DNA of 6,590 nucleotides, from positions 1 through 6,590 of the forward strand of contig DMEM01000130.1 in the NCBI GenBank assembly GCA_003450915.1, given 5' to 3'. The DNA comes from Alphaproteobacteria bacterium (lineage in GTDB: Bacteria; Pseudomonadota; Alphaproteobacteria; UBA1280; UBA12223). Shown one piece after another: positions 4,459 to 6,590 of the stretch; positions within the stretch are counted from its first letter, which is position 1, and each line of letters opens with the position of its first letter. A program made the position numbers and the translations under genes. The notes under the pieces were generated by a model. It was not told the DNA's origin. It was given only the letters and a program-made list of their open reading frames with translations, and did not search any database.

Positions 4459-4468
4459 AGAGGTAAAA

Positions 4469-5575
4469 ATGACAGAATTTAAATATAAACTATTAAAAAA
4501 ATCAGGTAAAGCTCGTAGAGGTGAAATAACTACAGCTCATGGTACTATTCAAACTCCAGTATTTATGCCAGTTGGTACAGTTGGCTCAGTAAAAGCATTA
4601 AAACCAACTACAGTTGATGCATTAGGTGCTGATATTATTTTAGGTAACACATACCACCTACACTTACGCCCTGGAGATGAAGTAGTTAAAGAAATGGGTG
4701 GTTTACACAAGTTTATGAACTGGCCAAAACCAATTTTAACAGATTCAGGCGGTTATCAAGTATTTTCACTAACTGATATTAGAAAAATGGATGAAGATGG
4801 CGTTGAATTTTCAAGTCATATCGATGGTAAAAAAATCAGAATTAACCCTGAAATTTCAACTCAAATTCAAAACAACTTAGATGCTACAATTACAATGGCA
4901 TTTGATGAGTGTACTGCTTACCCATGTACTGAAGCTGATGCACGTAAATCTATGGAGTTATCAATGCGTTGGGCTAAAAGATGTCGTGAAGCATTTGAAA
5001 AACGTCCCGGATACGCTCAATTTGGTATTATGCAAGGCTCTATGTACCCACATTTAAGAGCTGAAAGCATGAAAAAACTAGAAGAATTAGATTTTGAAGG
5101 TTATGCTATTGGTGGTTTAGCTATTGGTGAACCAAATGAAGTATTACATGAAATGGTTCCTGTTTGTGCAGATTTAATGCCAGAACATAAACCAAGATAC
5201 CTAATGGGTGTTGGTTACCCTTCAGACCTTATTAAAGCAGTTAGAGAGGGTGTTGACATGTTTGACTGCGTGCTACCTACTCGTAACGCACGTAACGGTC
5301 AGCTATTTACTTCTGAAGGTGTTGTAAACATTAAACGTAAAGAATTTGAACTTGATAAAAGCCCCCTAGATCCAAATTGCTCATGTGATACATGCACAAA
5401 CTACTCTAAAGGCTATTTACGCCACCTATTCAAAGCTAACGAAATTTTATACTCAATGTTAGCTTCAGAGCACAACATCGCATTCTACATCAACTTAATG
5501 AAAACATTAAGACAAGCAATTGAAGATGATAAATTTGAAGAAGTAGCTGATGAACTACTTAAAAAAGTTAGATAA
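4469..5575 (+). CDS. tgt: tRNA-guanine(34) transglycosylase (queuosine synthesis)
   Basis: This 368-aa TIM-barrel enzyme exchanges guanine 34 of tRNA-Asp, -Asn, -His and -Tyr for preQ1, the step that commits tRNA to queuosine. Equating to Zymomonas Tgt, the catalytic aspartates are Asp92 (ILTDSGGYQ), Asp146 (FDECTAYP) and the nucleophile Asp266 (DMFDCVLPTR). Zinc ligands are Cys304, Cys306, Cys309 (CSCDTC) and His335. Tyr96 and Cys148 are the bacterial-type residues of the base pocket, so preQ1, not queuine, is the expected substrate. The length is normal. I chose the ATG at 4469, with AGAGG 5 nt upstream. The frame is open upstream through a GTG at 4379, but those 30 codons translate the hairpin and repeat and have no homology to Tgt. 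The gene ends at a bidirectional terminator. Confidence 0.97.
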   Translation: MTEFKYKLLKKSGKARRGEITTAHGTIQTPVFMPVGTVGSVKALKPTTVDALGADIILGNTYHLHLRPGDEVVKEMGGLHKFMNWPKPILTDSGGYQVFSLTDIRKMDEDGVEFSSHIDGKKIRINPEISTQIQNNLDATITMAFDECTAYPCTEADARKSMELSMRWAKRCREAFEKRPGYAQFGIMQGSMYPHLRAESMKKLEELDFEGYAIGGLAIGEPNEVLHEMVPVCADLMPEHKPRYLMGVGYPSDLIKAVREGVDMFDCVLPTRNARNGQLFTSEGVVNIKRKEFELDKSPLDPNCSCDTCTNYSKGYLRHLFKANEILYSMLASEHNIAFYINLMKTLRQAIEDDKFEEVADELLKKVR

Positions 5576-5595
5576 TAACTAACTACAAAACAAAT

Positions 5596-5627
5596 AAAAA
5601 AGCGGCACTTTATAGTATCGCTTTTTT
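5596..5627. terminator. bidirectional terminator between convergent tgt and the pilin-like gene
   Basis: AAAAAAGCG (5596-5604) pairs with CGCTTTTTT (5619-5627). An inner ACT/AGT stem surrounds a TTAT loop. The A run on one side and T run on the other let it act on both strands. Confidence 0.85.
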
Positions 5628-5643
5628 GTAACCTACCTATAAC

Positions 5644-6255
5644 TTAATCAGTGCTTAAACTTGGCATAACTTCATAGTAGACTGCATATTTTGTTGTAGA
5701 GTGATTTCTAACTCTTAAACGCCCTGAATTAGCACTTTCTGTACCATCTACCATAACATCAATAGCTTTTGCTGTTTCAAGACGTCCTACATCAGTAACA
5801 CCAACCCAAATAGAACAAACTGTATTATTACCAACACATGTTGTTTGAGATGCTCCGCCGGTATAATCACCAAATGTATTATCAGAAACAGATTTTATAA
5901 TAAATAATGATTCATACTTATCAATCTTAAGAGAATGAGTACTTGCAGTAACCATATCACTTGTTGAGTATGGTATATAAGGCCCCTTCCAACCTGATTT
6001 AGATGAAGTAATTAATTCTAAAGTTTTTAAGCCAATATCTGTAGATCCAGAAAATTCCATTTCTTGGCCAACATCTATCATATAAGACTGATAAGCTTTT
6101 GCAAATTCTTCTAGTTCTGTAACAATAGCTGCTACCTTGGCTTGTTGAATTGCAGAATATAATGCTGCGCCTGAAATTACAGACAAAGCGCCAAATATTG
6201 CCAAAGCAATACGAGCATCAAGACCAAACATAGCACCTTTATTTTTTAGTAGCAT
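5644..6255 (-). CDS. type IV prepilin-like / pseudopilin protein
   Basis: The architecture of this 203-aa protein is that of a pilin. It has a short basic leader (LLKNKGA), one hydrophobic helix over about residues 16-36, a charged amphipathic extension (KVAAIVTELEEFAKAYQSY) and a polar globular domain. That domain contains SGWKGPYI (87-94), a likely disulfide pair Cys140/Cys147, and IDVMVDG (165-171). In pseudopilins the helix packs in the inner membrane and then in a short pilus of type II secretion or type IV pili. The usual prepilin peptidase site, Gly then Phe with Glu at +5, is not present as such. If cleavage is after Ala8, Met9 becomes +1 and Asp13 takes the +5 acidic place. A second possible start is Met9, which has AAAGG 5 nt upstream. 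The pilin system itself is not in this window. Confidence 0.7.
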   Translation of the reverse strand: MLLKNKGAMFGLDARIALAIFGALSVISGAALYSAIQQAKVAAIVTELEEFAKAYQSYMIDVGQEMEFSGSTDIGLKTLELITSSKSGWKGPYIPYSTSDMVTASTHSLKIDKYESLFIIKSVSDNTFGDYTGGASQTTCVGNNTVCSIWVGVTDVGRLETAKAIDVMVDGTESANSGRLRVRNHSTTKYAVYYEVMPSLSTD

Positions 6256-6276
6256 AACTCTACCCTTTATCTAAAA

Positions 6277-6590
6277 CTACCTACTTTTTATAATAGATTC
6301 AACGTACTGTAGCTGATGTTTTGTATTAATACCTTGAATTTCTACAATATTAGCAGTTTTATAAGTATTTACTTCTCGTGCTGTTTTGATGATTTTTGCA
6401 TCATCTCCACCAGCATGAACTATAAACCATGGATCAACAGCAATACAATGTCCTCCAACACCAGCACCTGGCTGTAGAACATTTACTCGTGGATGTCTAT
6501 TTGTTAATTTTATTAGTTCCCAAACATCTATACCAAAGTTATCACATAGTATTGAAAGTTCATTTGCAAAAGCTATATTTACATCTCTAA
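6277..6590 (-). CDS. wecC: UDP-N-acetylmannosamine dehydrogenase-like, 5' end outside the window and C-terminal domain missing
   Basis: 103 codons are visible up to TAG at 6277-6279; the start lies beyond base 6590. The fragment begins RDVNIAFANEL and contains RHPRVNVLQPG and GVGGHCIAVDPWF, diagnostic of WecC-type UDP-ManNAc 6-dehydrogenase. The catalytic cysteine is in GGHC (codon 6447-6445). The enzyme makes UDP-ManNAcA for surface polysaccharide. In full WecC proteins about 150 residues with the UDP-binding domain follow AREVN. Here only some 30 remain, reading NIVEIQGINTKHQLQYVE and a few more. That tail resembles the end of a sugar nucleotidyltransferase such as KdsB more than WecC. The gene therefore looks truncated and fused, and is probably inactive. 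It ends 21 nt before the pilin-like start. Confidence 0.8.
   Translation of the reverse strand, partial: RDVNIAFANELSILCDNFGIDVWELIKLTNRHPRVNVLQPGAGVGGHCIAVDPWFIVHAGGDDAKIIKTAREVNTYKTANIVEIQGINTKHQLQYVESIIKSR

Noticed and set aside
4379..4468. Extended tgt start at GTG 4379
   Set aside because: The 30 extra codons translate the hairpin and direct repeat, have no counterpart in Tgt proteins and no ribosome binding site; ATG 4469 has AGAGG 5 nt upstream.
4356..4468. preQ1 riboswitch in the tgt leader
   Set aside because: I could not find the C-rich loop and the A-rich tail pairing of the preQ1-I class, nor a terminator or sequestering stem arranged with the ribosome binding site.
1..6590. CRISPR array, insertion sequence or toxin-antitoxin pair
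   Set aside because: There are no regularly spaced repeats, no transposase motifs and no recognisable toxin or antitoxin fold; the direct repeats ahead of tgt are only two copies.

Overview
This is an AT-rich bacterial window whose gene content looks proteobacterial. It has a CGFS monothiol glutaredoxin, a tRNA-Ile gene with an encoded CCA end, sigma70-type promoters with 17-bp spacers, a bacterial preQ1-type Tgt, a prepilin-like protein and a nucleotide-sugar dehydrogenase for surface polysaccharide. A low-GC alphaproteobacterium fits best from my memory of family resemblance, but a low-GC gammaproteobacterium cannot be excluded from sequence alone.

Left part (1-2462, all minus strand): a cut-off P-loop kinase-like gene sits immediately downstream of a radical SAM protein of the spore-photolyase-like family, and the kinase ribosome binding site abuts the SAM stop codon. 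Further upstream on the same strand are grxD, with its own terminator and a promoter inside the end of mnmD, and then mnmD, a tRNA wobble-uridine methyltransferase. Divergent promoters with overlapping -35 boxes separate mnmD from a single tRNA-Ile(GAT) gene.

Middle part (2583-4247, plus strand): the tRNA and its terminator are followed by a small unrecognised membrane protein with its own promoter and terminator. Next comes a tight three-gene operon of unrecognised small proteins (97, 63 and 172 aa). The first two end in the same nine-residue motif, NKLHNIKPG, encoded with six synonymous differences and no amino acid change. The second and third carry signal peptides. Just past this operon lies a compact unit with its own promoter-like sequence, a stem-loop with CCUCCC in the loop, and a strong terminator. 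It looks like a small RNA gene or a 3'-UTR-derived sRNA.

Right part (4248-6590): a repeat-rich leader (two 32-nt direct repeats, an inverted repeat, and a GC-rich hairpin embedded in AT-rich DNA) precedes tgt, which makes queuosine at the wobble base of GUN tRNAs. A bidirectional terminator separates tgt from a convergent pseudopilin-like gene. Upstream of the pilin is the 3' end of a WecC-type UDP-ManNAc dehydrogenase. It lacks the C-terminal UDP-binding domain and ends in a tail that looks like the end of a nucleotidyltransferase, so it is probably a recombination scar.

The functional theme of the recognisable genes is tRNA anticodon modification (mnmD, tgt) and housekeeping Fe-S/thiol chemistry (grxD). 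The novel material is the small exported-protein operon with its shared tail, the sRNA-like unit behind it, and the structured repeats ahead of tgt.
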